Shown: positions 34,925 to 48,520, numbered from the stretch's first letter. The stretch: DNA of 64,000 bases from Tamarix chinensis (GCA_030549775.1 CM060173.1:34526110-34590109); one strand, 5' to 3'. A program made the numbers and translations. The notes: generated by a model from the letters alone, not told the origin.

Positions 34925-36460
34925 TGCTCTGTTGTATGCACAAAAAATTTAATAAATAAATTCTAATTTTCAAATATGTAGTAGATAGTAAGAAGAAGTT
35001 GAACTCACAAAGAATAGTATATAATCAATAATTATGTAATCAATGTTAAAACCATGATTATACAATAACATTTATTTCTATCACTATGTTATATACTATG
35101 GATAAATAATAAAAACACTTTACTCACTAATTAATGAATAAGGATAGAAAGATATTGATTATGGAATTAAAATATCAAAGAATCATGGAGAAAAACATGA
35201 TTCTAAATGATTTAATGTTAACCTTTTAAAACTTATGATAATTTGTCTCTTTGATTTATCTTAAATCTAATAAATTGAATAAGCTCTCAATTTATCATCC
35301 AACCAATTAATAACCTAGGTTAAGAATATTAGATTCAATTAATGGCAGCATTACAAATGGAAACAACTACAACCATAATCGTGTAAGTTCGAATCATGTA
35401 ATCCTACGAATTAATAGACAAGATTAATAATTAATCTTTTGCTACTCTGGAAATGTTAATTAACTATTATGTATTAATTCCATTATCCTAGTGTAGTTTA
35501 AGATCTAAACTAAATAGGTGATCAATTTAATTAGTTTAAATCCTTAATCTATGATGTGAGATCATTCAATTCCATCCATCAATTTAATTAAATTTCATCT
35601 AGAATCATGAAATCAAATTATGTTATCATATTCGAAACCTAATTCCGTCATCAAATCCTGCTACCTTATATTATTTACGCTACTATCTTCATAATTGCAA
35701 AAACACACAATGAAATGCAGTAATCTATAATTAACATCAATAATTGCTAATAAATAAAGAATGAAACGCAAAAATAAGAGAAATAATAATGCAATGAAGA
35801 GAATTTACTTGCATTTAATCAAAATTCAGCACTGGCAATTAAGAGAGGAATGGAGAATAACTTATCGACTTCAATTGAAGAGTGTCGATTGTTTGATTGA
35901 ATACAATGCAGAAAAAGAGTATTGGAATTGTGAAGTACATATGTTTTCTAGAGAATAAAGAGAAAAAGAGAGAAATTAACTTTTGTCAGAGAATATATCA
36001 GGAAAAAGTTTATATGAGCAGTTAAAAAAATTAAGGAAAGCACGGTTTGTGTTTTGAGAAACATAAGACCTCCATGTTTTTCTTTAAATTCTCTGCCAAT
36101 TTCTTGATTTTGAAAACTAAGATTTTTATCTTTCGGCAGAAAACATGGCCCATGTTTAGGAAACACAAGGGTATTGTGTTCTTTGTTCCTTCATCATTTC
36201 TCTATGAAATTTCAACACAAGCTTCGCTTTGATGTCTATTATTCATTTTTAGTCTTTTCTTCCATTGATTCAATATCTCTTGATGTGTTATTTGCTTCAT
36301 TTCTTCTTTCATTCTATTTGAATTTCTTCCTTTTTATCTTTTCTTGTAAAATCTATTCAAAAGAGAAAACCTCGAGAAAAGATTAAATTTTATAAAAATA
36401 ATGTGGAATAAATGACATTTTTATTCAAGAAAATAACATATAAATCGCATATGTCAATGT
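34925..36460. mobile_element. Unclassified 1.5-kb insertion in copy E
   Basis: Copy E is interrupted between ...CAACTAG (34918-34924) and CTAGGGTACC (36461-36470), while fragment D2 reads straight through as ACAACTAGGGTATC. CTAG is repeated on both sides. The insert is AT-rich without recognised coding. Its GTAGTAGATAGTAAGAAG segment resembles 41480-41500, so it may be an Athila/Tat-type solo LTR; this is tentative. Confidence 0.6.
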
Positions 36461-37650
36461 CTAGGGTACCTTTGCATCCTTGTGTTGATGGTTGAAGGAT
36501 ACTGAGTAGCTTGTATGCACTAGTGTGATTGGTGTACATTTGTGTCTCTACGATCTTGATCTTCCCTTTAAGGCAAATAAATGGATCCGTTGTGATAATT
36601 GAAAAGGGAAAACAATTATAGTGAAAGTGAAAGGGAAATTTGATGGGCCTGGATGAATTATATTATAAGTATCAGATATAATAGTGGCCTAGGAGCATTT
36701 TGTTTTGGAAGATGTATATGAGTATCGGTCCACTAGTTATAATGGTAGCCTAAGAGTGCTTTACCTTGGAATATGTATATATGTATTCTGCTCCACCAAC
36801 TATAATAGTGGGGGTCCCGAGCTTAATAAACCCAATATTAGATGTGAATAAACCATAGAAAATATTAATCACTTATAGTGAAACACCATATTAGTCGAGG
36901 CTAGACCAATCTACCGGCTATAATAGTGGTCAAGAGCCTTCTATCCTGGAGATCTATTCATTGGCTAATAATAGTGGTCAGGAATGTCCTACCCTATATG
37001 TTTCCGGTCCATTGGGTATAATAGTGAGGTTCATGCACTCACATGGATATAATTCGAGTGATGATTGAATAATGATTGATTAATATGTGATGGACTAGCT
37101 AAGTATGTGGATGTTGTGCATGCATTTCTTATTATATGTGTATAAAGTTTTGCATCATGTATTACATTGCGTGCCTACTTTTCAGTGTGGTTTAAAGGGT
37201 TACTTAGTACCATAGTACTGAAGGGTTCTATTCATAGGCCCCTGCCTATTCAATGGATAGTGTCCTTTACATGTTCGTTTAAGATGCTATTCAAGTGGGT
37301 AGCAAGAAAGAGCATAAGGATTATCCGAAAATTTTAAGGTTTCGCCTCTTTCTCTTTTTAACTCCAGGTTTAAATGTAATATATATTCTTATAACCACAA
37401 AATTTGGGTTCTATCCTTGTACAATTTTTATTGCACTAATCATATTTAAATAAGATTTGAGTTTCTAACAAATTGTATTTTATTCCTTTAACCTTAGCAC
37501 TCTGTACTAGAACAATTAGAGTGAACTGGTCTGGTACTAAGTGTGGTGGTAATATCCCCAAAGTTCATAGTTTTTTTTTCTTTTCTTCTACTGTTTCTTT
37601 TAATTAAACAAATTTTTTTCAGTAGTGAATTTTGGGGGTATTACAATTTA

Positions 37651-39195
37651 TATCATATTGCCATAGTCTACCTAACAAGATACCACATGCATTTGTAGGG
37701 AAAACATCACATAGCACATCATCATGATAATTACCAATTTGAAATGAGATTGGAGTTTTTCTGGTTACCTTGAATCCCTAGCCCTTGATTAACCATTAAA
37801 GAGAATATGGATTTGGATGTGGTGTACTCTTCAATCCTAAATTCTTCATCATTCTCTCATTGGCTACATTTGTACAATATCCACTGTTAATGATAACTCA
37901 ACAAACTATATCTCTCACTCTTCCCTTAGTCTTAAACATCTTTTCTCATTGATTAGGTTGCTCACTAGCTTGGACTTGAAGTACTCTTTATAATACATAA
38001 TAAGGATTTTCCTCCTCCTCTGACTCACTGGAAATGTATTCAATAGACTTGAATTTAGTGTATTCTTCATATGTCTCCACAGCTTTGATTTCTTATATGG
38101 ACAATACTATTTAATTGGGACATTCACGAGTAAAGTTTCCAAATCCTCTACATTTAATACATTATCCTATAGAGGCTTCATTAACCGTATTCTTTCCTTT
38201 CTCTTCTCAAGTAAGTCCTCACATTATATCAACACATGTAGAATTTGAAGTACCCACCCATACTTTTTAGCTTGAGTACTTGAGTAGTGCTTTACAAATG
38301 AAGTACTTTTCTTGGCATAAGACTTAGTTTACTTGATTTTTTATTCAAATCTCAAGGATAGGTTAATCATGTCATCACTAGAATCATATAGGCAAGTTTC
38401 AACTTTGTCTCAAATCATCATATTAAGGCTGCTTAGAAATCTACAACATGTTTATTCCTTTTTCTTATGGATATTACATATAAGTACTCATCTTTCAAAT
38501 TCCCTAATATATTCTTCAACACTTAGAAGTCCTCGTCAAGAATTTTTCAATTTAATGTAATTATCTTGCTTATACTCTTTAGGTATAAATTTCCTCCTTA
38601 AATGCTTCTTAAATTTATCTCAAGATTTGATTTTAAATTTTCCCTCTAGTTTTCTAGTCTTTTTCAAATTATCAGACCATATCCTAATAAACTTCTTAAA
38701 CATAAGAGTAGATAGTATATATTTTTTCTCATCATAGTTTATTTTTTTTATCATCATGAAATCTTTGAAATCAAATATAGCTTCTACCTCATGTAACCAC
38801 TCTAAAGAAATAAATCAACATCAAGTTTAGCACCAAAATTAGAAATATCAAGTTTAATACATTTATCTTCTTTTTTATGATACTTTGGTTAATGGTCATG
38901 AAACTTTTGGTTACTTCTATTCCATATTAACTTTTCATCATGGTTTCCTAGTGAGTATACATATATATATCCTTTACTAGAATGGTTGGTTTTATTACAC
39001 TTTCCATTCAGTCTCCATAGAACTCCCTTTGTTCTTAGATATTTTGTATTCTTATTCGCCAAATCTAGATTCTAACTTTTTTAATTGCATTTGCATTGTA
39101 GAAATTTGACTAAGTTGAGCATTAGTTGCATCTAGATTGGTTGAGAGCTTTTGGATGGCCTCAAAAATTGTTTTAAAATTTGGTTCTTCTTCCAT
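37651..39195 (-). pseudogene. Gypsy copy 1 gag and protease remnant
   Basis: On the minus strand gag starts at 39195 with MEEEPNFKTIFEAIQKLSTN and a coiled segment (LSQISTMQMQLKKLE). A Retrotrans_gag-like part near 38560-38700 (KFKKHLRRKFIPKEYKQDNY) follows, then a zinc knuckle near 38100-38150, CIKCRGFGNFTRECPN, in which the His is Asn. The protease end at about 37651-37740 reads ACGILLGRLWQYD. Frameshifts and stops interrupt all parts. The gene resumes at 29366 on the other side of copy E. Confidence 0.85.
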
Positions 39196-40036
39196 GGTTT
39201 TGAGAACAAGTACACTTAACCACATGTGAGTATAACACTTAAGGTTAGTTAATAAAATTGAATCAACTTAATGTCACCCTCTAGTCATTGTTTGATTCTT
39301 GTTGAAAATTTTGATTCTGATGAATAAAAATCACAAGAAGCAATCAAATATACTAATTACCCTACTATCTATAACACTTATCTTGCTAAGTTCTTGATAT
39401 CGAATTCAACAAGTTTATTAAAAAACAATTCAACAAAGATTCCTAACTTTCATGCATGCTTTGAAGTTTTAATGTATAATTTCATGAATGTAAAGATAAC
39501 ACACAAATCTATACTTATCATACTCACTCAATCAATAACCACAAAATTTGAACAAAACAATTCAAAACACATGACCTAAAAACAAGTAAAAATGCATATT
39601 CATTCAGTTAAACTTTACATTAACTAAGAAATGTTACAAACAAAACTTCATCATACATGATCAATCAGCAAACAATACACAATATAGATGTAAAGTTTTA
39701 TACAAAAATGAATGTTATTAATGCTATAAGAATACACACACTACACACATGCAATTCTTTAACTCATTTAACCAAATTTTCTTTTAATCTTGTATCGATT
39801 CTTTACATATTATCCATTAAGATTTTTTTTTCCAAGATTCAAGCAGAAGCTAATATACACCATGTATAGACCACATAAAAACATGAAAATTCTATCAAGA
39901 TTCACAAGACATTCATCAAAATTCAAAGAATTTAATCAAGAAGAATCAAGAATCTTATTAGGACCTTCAATGGAGGCACTTGTTGATGTCGAAACTTGGT
40001 GTTGATTTTGCACCTGTGACATTGAATCCAAAACTA

Positions 40037-40048
40037 GATTTGATACCA
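40037..40048 (-). other. Primer binding site of gypsy copy 1
   Basis: The minus strand reads TGGTATCAAATC, 4 bases inside the 5' LTR. It resembles TGGTATCAGAGC, the complement of plant initiator tRNA-Met, with two changes. Confidence 0.8.
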
Positions 40049-40052
40049 AGTT

Positions 40053-40831
40053 TTATGTGGAGGATTATAAATGAATAATTTTCAACAATGCATGACTTTT
40101 ATTTGGGAATCACAAGTTGCAAAAGTCTTCACAAAAACACTTGAATTTTAACTTGTATTTGTGTTGAACTCAATGGCATTGATAGGTTGGTATTAATCTA
40201 ATCCAATATCAAGTCCATTAAATAGATAAATATCCTATTTCTCTAGGAAATAATCTACAACTCATCAAGAGCTCACTCTTGAAGAAGACAAGAAGAAGAA
40301 TAGATTCAAAAACTCTCTTTTGTTGATTTTAATCTTTCAATGCATGTTGTTCATGCTTTCAATGTACAACACCCTATATATATATATGAATGAATAGTTC
40401 ACCTTTAATTAATTAAGCCCACATAATTTGAATTATTAACAAAAGATAAACTGATGCAGATTTATAATTTATATATATTAACTACAATGACAATTTACAA
40501 ACATTACATATTATACAATAAAATAGTAAATATAAACAAAAATCTTGATATGTAATACATTGAATTAAAACATGTAATAAAGTTTTATATCTTATACATT
40601 ATCTCCCATGGAACTTTGCAATCCTTATAATCCCATTATCTTGTACATTAAAGATCTTTAATGGTTTGATCTTCTTGTAAAAGTATATAATACCTAAAAG
40701 ATTTACCTAACATAGCATTATAAGTTTTAGGATCTCCAAGAACAATTGGTACCATCTCTAAGTATGCTAATTATTATTCTTCATCCTTAGAAGATTAAGA
40801 TTGAGATTGAGATTGAGCTACTCCTGCATCA
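40053..40831 (-). repeat. 5' LTR of gypsy copy 1 (779 bp)
   Basis: On the minus strand it begins TGATGCAGGAGTAGC and shares its layout with the 764-bp LTR of gypsy copy 2, including GCATACTTAGAGATGGTACC and ACAAGAAGATC. A TATA-like TATATATATA lies near 40377. The part next to the PBS matches the truncated 3' LTR at 27715-27945. Confidence 0.85.
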
Positions 40832-40836
40832 ATAGC

Positions 40837-41389
40837 ATTAAATGGATTACCATCTTCTGTAAGTTATTATGATTCTAATCATAGGATATTTCATTAAGTA
40901 ATTTAAAAATTAATGGTAACTAGGGCTTTTGCTTGTTGATTTCAGGAGTTCCATAGGGTAATGAATGTATGATGTTACTAGGATTTTTCTTAAAACTAGA
41001 AGATTAAAATATTTTATTTATAAATTAGGTTTCTTGAAGCTACAAGTTTATGGCTCACTTCATAAATTATCGTTAAGGCTTTAGCTTGGATATTTAACAC
41101 TACATGATTCATTTTTACAACCTTAAATTACATATATAATAATTTTCCTATGCTCATTAGGTTGGTTTACTACTTACAATAGTTATTAACTATTCCATGC
41201 CTATTTTATTGCATAATTGTTTTTATTATTCTTCTAATATTTTTCATATACTTATTCATCAATTTATTAATGTATCTTTTTTTTACTCCATTTTCTAAAT
41301 TGCAAACATTTTATATGTTAATGATATCATTTAGCTAGCATTCCTACAAACATGTGCATATCTCCAACCTAGATCACGTAATTCATGTA
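40837..41389. other. AT-rich stretch, no features recognised
   Basis: No coding similarity or repeat structure seen. It may be part of the Athila/Tat-like element that follows. Confidence 0.4.
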
Positions 41390-43097
41390 ATATAAGGACA
41401 TATATTAGCTTATAATGCTACACCATTTGATTTGAAAACACTCTAAACTAAACCCAAAATATACAAGCAAGTAGTAAATAGGGAGTAGAGTTCGATCGTA
41501 TAGAGACTATTATTAAATCTATAAATTTTCGTAGCAACACTAACACACAAATAAGAAATAGGCTTAAGAACATAGAAAATCAAGTAAGTTAACTGGCATA
41601 TTATGTAGGAAAATTACAATCTCAAAGTTCCTCAAAACTCCTTAGTTAGATAGAGAGGCACCTCTAAAATAATGTGAGTGTTGCCACAACTAGGAGCGGA
41701 AAATGATTAAATAATCTAAAGAAAATTAAGCATAACCTTGGGATAAAATAATAAGGAGAGGAATAGTAAATTTAGAGGAGGTGAAATAAGAAAAACCTCT
41801 CAAAGTAGATAAAATAAATTATCCTAACCCTAAGAAACCTGCTGCTCATTTTCCTAGCAAATTAGCTAAGGGTATGCAGTAAGATCATTAAAATGAGATG
41901 CTTAAAATTTTAAGAAAGTAGAGATAAAAATTCTCTTCATAAATGTAATAGATAAATCATCTAAATATGCAATGTTTTTAAAATATTGGTCCATGAAAAA
42001 GAAAAAATGAGAGGGGATGAAAAAGTTAGCATGGCGAAAAATGTGTTTATGATTTTACAAAGGAAACTTTCACCTAAGTGAAATGATCCTAGTATTTTTA
42101 CCATTCCTTATAAAATTAAAAATCTAAGGTATGAAAAATGCATATTATACTTAAGGTCCTCCATAAATTTCATGCCTTTTATGTGTCTTTAAAGCCCTAA
42201 GTTTAGGGCCACTTAAAGAGTCCCATATTATGATCTAATTAGCTCATAGATCTAACAGATATCTTAATAGGGCTATAGAGGATGTTTTAATTTAGACGTA
42301 TGAACTTTTTTTCCCTCTTGATTTTTATCTTTTAGACATGCGAGATGATAGATCCATTAACCCATCTCCTATTTGTTAGGAATACCATTTCTAAAAACCT
42401 CTCAAACTAACATTGATGCATATAATGAGATTCTTACTATACAATTTGATAGGAAAATAATTCATTTTAGTATTGATAACTCCATTAGATATCATACTCA
42501 TTATGAATATGTTTCTATGGTGGATATTATTGACACTTTCTGAATGAGTTTTTCAAAATAACAGGTGATGATCCAAAAGAAGTTGCTCTTACAAAACTAA
42601 TAGAAATATAATTTTATAATGATTTAAATGGAAAGTTTGGATTGGATTGCCTATTATTAGAGAAAAACCCCTCCACTTTATAGAAAAATCTCTAGAAGTA
42701 GAGTTTAAACTCTAATTAACATATCTAAAGCATACATTTCTAGGAGAAAATGAGACACTTCTTGTCATTATTGATAACGACCTTATGTCCTTACAAGAAT
42801 AGAAACTTAGTAAAATTCTAAAAGAATATAAAACTACACTACATCATTATAGTATTATCTCAAAATATAGAAAATCAATGGGCATTGCCTCAAATTATTT
42901 TATTAAGAACAATGAGAGGAGGATTTTTAAGTATGATCTTGTTTTTGAACCTTGTGGTCCCCTTTTTTCTCATCCCTAATAAGGCTCATCCATTCCCCCT
43001 ACTTTGCATTTCTATGAACCAATCATTAAGGATGGTGCTTATTCTAAGCATGGGGAGGTACAATCTTCATTTTATTTGTTTTTGTCATTTTTTATTT
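41390..43097 (+). pseudogene. Athila/Tat-like gypsy gag-protease remnant
   Basis: After a non-coding segment, the plus strand from about 41820 reads LKILRKVEIKIPL, then RGDEKVSMAKNVFMILQRKL, then NDPSIFTIPYKI and SINFMPF. These match the conserved Athila/Tat series ending in the protease (FTIPCxIG...LGASINxMP); the catalytic D of DLGAS is lost (LRSSINF). The series continues with LGIPFLKTSQTNIDAYNEIL (family LGRPFLxT), RYHTHYEYVSMVDIIDTF, and HTFLGENETLLVIID (family YAFLGENxTLPVII). Stops and frameshifts are frequent. RT is not recognised. The copia element at 43098 is inserted in the tail. Confidence 0.8.
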
Positions 43098-43644
43098 TTG
43101 GGAAAAAATTTACAATAGATGTGAATGCCCGGGATCTGACCTCACAAGCAATCGAGAAATTACAAGATCTAATTGAGAGAACAATTAGAACACAATAATA
43201 ATTGGGGAAATAATGATGATCTTTGTTGTATATTATACTAGTATTACAAAGAAAATCAAACAATCCTCACACTATCATTATATACAAAATTCTCCCAAAA
43301 TAATAAAAGAATTCAAATGGAGAAGATTTAGACAGGCTCAACAACAAACCACACATAGCTAGGTTTCATACACATGTTTATAGAAGTATGTAACTAACAC
43401 AGGAAAATAGTAGAAAACTAAAAAAAAATTGTCTGTGTTAATAAATGTAGGACCTTGTGTTTTCTTTCAGAGCTCTCAACTTTGGCCAAAAATATAAAAG
43501 ACCAAGTATACCCATAAACAAAAGTCATGTTTCACAAACAAACCCACTCGGTGTTTTATCTCTTGGTCTTCTTTTGGCTCTAAAATTCTCCAAATACCTA
43601 TACGCAACATTACTACACATAAAAATACACATCTTGATCTTACA
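43098..43644 (-). repeat. 3' LTR of the copia element
   Basis: 547 bp, ending at TTACA on the plus strand. Its outer base pair has decayed (TT instead of TG). It aligns with 45940-46464 throughout, with small gaps. Confidence 0.85.
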
Positions 43645-45620
43645 ATATTTGCCTTGACATAGTATTCATAATAGCAAGAAACATGATAAAAACAAGGATC
43701 ATCATAAACCATTAGGTCTAAAGAACGGACCATCACATATGAACATGAGCAAGAATGGCTCCATCAACACACATACTAGATTAACCTTAGAAGAAAATTT
43801 GTATATCATCCCAGCCTAACAAGCTAACATTCCAAGCTACATAGCATTATCAACTCCAATCATAACCAATCCCAACCTTAAAACCTCTATAGTTGAACAC
43901 TAGCACACTAGTGTACCTCTAATCATCATAATCACAGCTAAGATCAAAGAACCTTTTAATAGAATAGTTGGTAACACATACTCAATACAAGTTAGTGCTA
44001 TATTCACCAAGTACCTCAGAATCCTCACCACACCTAACTGAGGTGTCTTCATGTGACTCGCCACATCCATGGTCACACTATAAGAAATATAAAGGTTAGT
44101 ACTAATTACATCATACATCAAGCATATCAAAGATGTAGAATATGAACCCATGACTAAGAAACCTACCATAACATCTTTGGATTTGGGTATATCCAAAGTC
44201 TTCCAATTATTCTTTTGCTGCAATAAGCATATAATAAATAGATAACAAAAGAATAACCAGTGAAGCACCATAACCCAATATTTGAGTCCACTAAAGAGAC
44301 CACATCTCTTCAATAATAATAGTAGAATACCACAAGGCATGGGGAATCAACAACCAAAATAACCTCCAAGCCTAACATTAGCTCTAGAACACTAATAATA
44401 CTACTCGTAATATACAATGCATAACTAGATCTGCCAAAAGTAATGCCCACTTACAACACATGTTGTCTAGATTATTCCTCACCAAAAGAATATATACCAT
44501 CTAAACCGATGACAACCTCCTCCTCAACTGAAGTACCCAATAAAATCTCCAGCTCCATCCTCTTTTCAAGAAAGAATTCATACTCACTAAAGGTAATAGA
44601 TCTAGATGTAATTAAGTCATTTAACAAGGACCCACCATTCATGCCACTAACAATCTTGTGTCCCAATCACATCAATTGAAATCTAGCAACATCTGAGTCA
44701 CACACTCTCAATATCACCCTAACTACACCCTCGATAGTTATGCTAACAAGCACATGCAATGTCCTAAATTGCTTGCCAACAATCACTACCACAACCCCTT
44801 TAGTAACCTTCAATGTACCATTCTCAATGGCAAAACTATAACCTTTGCTATCCAAGGAATATAGAAAAATCAAGATCTTAGTCATGTTAGAAGCATGACT
44901 AAGACAAGATAATGTCCTAATAATACCATCATGTATCCTCACGTTTACATTCCCAACCCACTATTTTGTAAGATAATAACTCCACCTCAAACCATGTTCT
45001 ATATCTGGAATTAGCTTCTATTGGGACATGTATAGTTAGAGCACCTAGAATCCAAAATCCACCTATCGACTAATTCAGTATGTCTATTAGAGGTAGCCGG
45101 TAAATCACCATCACTATCACCCTATTCTACAATAGCATCACCCTCATTAGATACACCATCAAGTGTAACTATAGATCTCCTATTAAGGCAGAAATTCCTA
45201 ATATGGGCTTTCATGAGACAACCATGGTAGAGCACAGCCTTAAACCTATTTATCCTAGATTCGGACTTCATCTTGTCACCACACCCCTTGCTACAATTCC
45301 CTCGTCACGTGAGTCACCTAAAAGTCCTTTAATCAATTGATTTTCAATCAATTCACATTATAGAAAAGTATTATTGACATCTACAAGAATTAACTCATCC
45401 TTCCTATACAATAGAATGTCATGAAAATTTTTATAAGCAATAGGTAAAGAACATAACAATGTAGTAGCCAAATCCTTATCATCTAATTTAACATTTATCT
45501 TATGCAAATACATAGCTATAGAGTCAAATTCATCAAGATAAGATTTCATGGATTGACGCTCACTTAAATTCAAATCATGAAATTAGCGCTTTTAGAATAG
45601 ACGATTTGCCACATATCTCA
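43645..45620 (-). pseudogene. Copia gag-pol remnant
   Basis: Minus-strand gag at 45573-45358 reads QSMKSYLDEFDSIAMYLHKI and DDKDLATTLLCSLPIAYKNF, the UBN2-type copia gag. A zinc-knuckle region is expected near 45200-45300 but is degraded. At 44942-44667, GIIRTLSCLSHASNMTKILI matches the segment before integrase. At 44340-43900, SLICLMYDVISTNLYISYSV and LGVVRILRYLVNIALTCIEY match the end of RT (SLMYAMVCTRPDI, VKWILRYL). Most of integrase and RT is deleted. No full gene product is possible. Confidence 0.85.
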
Positions 45621-45920
45621 TTGTATACAAGGATTCCACTTTGACCACAAAGTAGAAATAGTTGTCTTCTTCGCCACTTATTGTAAAACTTTGCTTGATA
45701 AATACAATTATATGGTGGATAGGGCCTCTAAATAAATATCCCCAAATTCATCATCAGACATCATTTTTAGCTTCTCTGATTTCTTGGTTAATGCCTTCTC
45801 TAATCTATTCTGAACAAGGATCACCTTCATCTCAATTTTCATAATCTAAAATTAATAGAATTATCAAATCTCTCAATTTTAAATGTTTTGTAACCCATTA
45901 TGGTATAGATCAATCACAAA

Positions 45921-45937
45921 CCCAAGCTCTAATACCA
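45921..45937 (-). other. Primer binding site of the copia element
   Basis: The minus strand reads TGGTATTAGAGCTTGGG two bases inside the 5' LTR. The first 12 bases differ from the initiator tRNA-Met complement at one position. Confidence 0.85.
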
Positions 45938-45939
45938 AT

Positions 45940-46464
45940 TGTAAGGAAACAAAATCATAACAGATGTGAATGCCTAGGATCGGACCTCACATAATCGAAA
46001 AATTATAAGATATAATTTAGAGAAAAATTAGAACACAATAACAAATAAGGAAATAATAATGATCTTTACTACATATAATACTATTGATTACAAGGAGAAC
46101 CAAACAATCTTCACTATATCACTTAGTACACAATTTTCTTAATACCATAAGATAATTTAAGAGAAGGTTTGGATAGGTTTGGCACTAAACCACACATCAC
46201 TAGGGTTTCATACACATTTATTTATAATAGTATGTAACTGACAAAAGTGAACGGTACAAAATAGAAAAAGGAAATATTTTCTAGAACTCTAGGCTTTAAC
46301 CAAAAATATATAGGATAAAGTGTACCCATAAACATGAGTTATGTTTCACATACATGGGGCCCTTATGTTTTTTTTTTGTCTCCTTTTGGCTAAAACTTTC
46401 TCCAAAAATCTATATGAAACAATCCATACTCGACTACACATAAAAAATATAAGTCATGATCTCA
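45940..46464 (-). repeat. 5' LTR of the copia element
   Basis: 525 bp. On the plus strand it begins TGTAAGGAAACAAAATC and ends GATCTCA, and it is adjacent to the PBS. Confidence 0.85.
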
Positions 46465-46469
46465 TATTT

Positions 46470-48515
46470 ATCATTTTATTATCTTTTATTACATTATTTT
46501 ATTTTATTTCTTTTTAGGTGTAACTAGAATAGTTTGTTCCTTTTTAGTGTGCTTTTCATTTTAGTATTTTCTTTAAGAAAAATTATTTTATTTTTATTAA
46601 AAAAATTAAGGAAATGAAAAAAAAGGTGGAATAAAAAATGTAGGAGATGGCAACTTGAGAATAGATAATGAAAAAAATTCTAATTGAAAGCCATTATAAG
46701 CATGAGTAGTTAGAACTAATTTGTTTTTAAAAAAAAATATTTCTAGAAAAAAGGATTTGTAAGTTTTTTGTTGATTTTCCCCACAAAAGAACTTGAACAT
46801 GAAAACTTGATTGTCATCATAGAAAAAATATATTAGGCCTAATGGCAATAAAAAATTGTGAGCTATTGAGCCTTAATGATGGATATAATTTTTATCCATT
46901 ATACTTTTCATTCTTTCAAGCTACTCTCTAATGGTGTGTGAAACTAGAACAAATCACTATTTTATTCATGGGTGGATGAAAGTGTTGCAACCATTAAGAT
47001 GATAGAGGTACAATTCTCTTATTGTTAACTACTTAGCCAAATAACCTACATGTTATAACTTTTTTTTTTACATAACCCCGTTGAGCTTTTAAGCCCATGT
47101 TCTTGGTATTTAACCTATATGCATAGCTAATTATTCATATCTTATATCATCCCTTAGTTAATGATAAGTGGAGGATAATTTGGTAATAAGCTATTGATGT
47201 GGTTGAAACTATAAGCAAGGGGGTGTGTTATGATTTTTTAGTGAGTACTCACTTGTATTATTTAAAAAAAAATATTTGAGGTACCAATGTGGAAAGCAAG
47301 GGGTGGATTGTAAAACCACTAATTCTTTGTGTATATATGATGGAGCATAAAACACACCTATCCAATGAATTAAGACTCAACTTAATGAAAAAAATGAGAG
47401 AAAAGAAAAAATTCCTTTTAATAGTCTAGTAGCTACTAGGTAGTATATGAGACGATGATTGGAGGTAGAAACATTATTGAAGAAAATATGAATTTGAGAA
47501 TCATAAAGATTTGGAAGTGTAAATGTTGTTTTCTTCACAAATGATAGATATTGCACCACAATACTCGAATTTACCTTACCATCAACCTTAACCCTATTAT
47601 AACCTATTAATAGACCTCTTAATTTTTTTTTGTTTATAAGAAGTGGAATATAGAGAAGAGTGATAAGACTATGGGGAATCATGATCATAGGTATAATCTT
47701 TGAGAGTAAATACACACCTAAGATATATAAGAGGAGAGTGATCCCACATGCTTAAAGTGAGAATCTATTGGTCTAATTCTATATATGTGTTCATGTGGAT
47801 GAATAAAATATTTGATTTTGATGGTGACTTGTTTCTGTGATATATGTGACCTAAAATGAGTTTTAAAATTATTTTCTACATGCTTAAATTTCAATATTTT
47901 TAGTCCAAATGAAACACTTGCATTTGGTATGTTAATTACCTATTACCTTTTTTTATCTATTAAAAAGGGGATCATATTTTTCTTGTCAATTGGGATTTCT
48001 CATAGTTTGTGTTTGTGTTGTTCTAGGGAAAAAAATGGATCAAGTATGGGGAAATTTGATACGTACATATATGATGGTATTATTTGATGTATTTTTACCT
48101 AATTTTTACTATTTATTATGATAGTTTTACCATTTTCCTTGCTTTTTTATCTATTGGCCTAGTTTTAAATGAAAATATGCAATTAAGGAAATTCAGGAAG
48201 ATAAATAAAGTTAAGTAGAAAATATGAGGAGAAAGTTTTAGAGTCATAGATATTTGGATGTACCATTATGAAATATCCTAAAAGAGAAGTCATGAGTAAA
48301 AAAATTAAGATAAGTCAATGAAGGAAAAAGAAATATAGTACCATGTATTTCTTGGTTCCCTCCCCCACATTCTTATTAACTCGCCTCACATGCAAACCTT
48401 TAGGGAAAAAATATTGGTGCCTTATATTTATTAATATACGCCATATTTTTGCCAAATTTTGCATTAGCTTTGTATGACCTTCTATCTATATATACAACAT
48501 ATCTTAGGTTAAATA
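46470..48515 (+). other. Athila/Tat-like non-coding tail and possible LTR start
   Basis: This continues the sequence interrupted by the copia element and is AT-rich without recognised coding. At 48044-48062 the sequence AAGTATGGGGAAATTTGATA resembles the polypurine tract and LTR start of Athila/Tat elements, so an LTR may begin near 48058. Open frames on the minus strand (46606-46848 and 47377-47715) have no recognised similarity. Confidence 0.45.
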
Positions 48516-48520
48516 GAGCA

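Larger units (their letters stand above)
29372..37645 (+). mobile_element. Long solo LTR, copy E (inserted in gypsy copy 1)
   Basis: It begins TGTAATACCCCAAAATTTTA and ends GAATTTTGGGGGTATTACA, with a perfect ATTTA duplication (29367-29371 and 37646-37650). It has the family layout: pyrimidine-rich block 29695-30945, minisatellite 31600-32690, AATAGTGG units 36690-37030 and hairpin 37498-37543. Three later insertions (32982-33856, about 33953-34800, and 34925-36460) enlarge it from about 5 kb to 8.3 kb. Long open frames in the pyrimidine block (for example 30044-30728) are low-complexity Pro/Ser/Leu strings, not genes. Confidence 0.9.
27715..40831 (-). mobile_element. Ty3/gypsy element, copy 1 (minus strand), decayed
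   Basis: The 5' LTR is at 40053-40831, followed on the minus strand by a PBS, gag, protease, a stub of RT, RNase H and integrase, and a truncated 3' LTR at 27715-27945. The flanks ACAGC (27710-27714) and ATAGC (40832-40836) differ by one base, consistent with a 5-bp duplication. Solo LTR copy E (29372-37645) sits between the protease motif LGRLWQYD and the following coding sequence. It has many stops and two large deletions, so it cannot move by itself. Confidence 0.85.
43098..46464 (-). mobile_element. Ty1/copia element, internally deleted
   Basis: Two LTRs (43098-43644 and 45940-46464) share blocks such as GTGAATGCC, TATGTAACT and CACATAAAAA. They flank a minus-strand PBS and copia coding remnants. 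The 5-bp duplication TATTT lies at 43093-43097 and 46465-46469. The 2.3-kb internal region is half the usual length. It was inserted into T-rich sequence at the end of the Athila/Tat-like remnant. Confidence 0.9.

Noticed and set aside
47377..47715. A 112-residue minus-strand open frame
   Set aside because: It lies in the non-coding tail of the Athila/Tat-like remnant; no recognised similarity.
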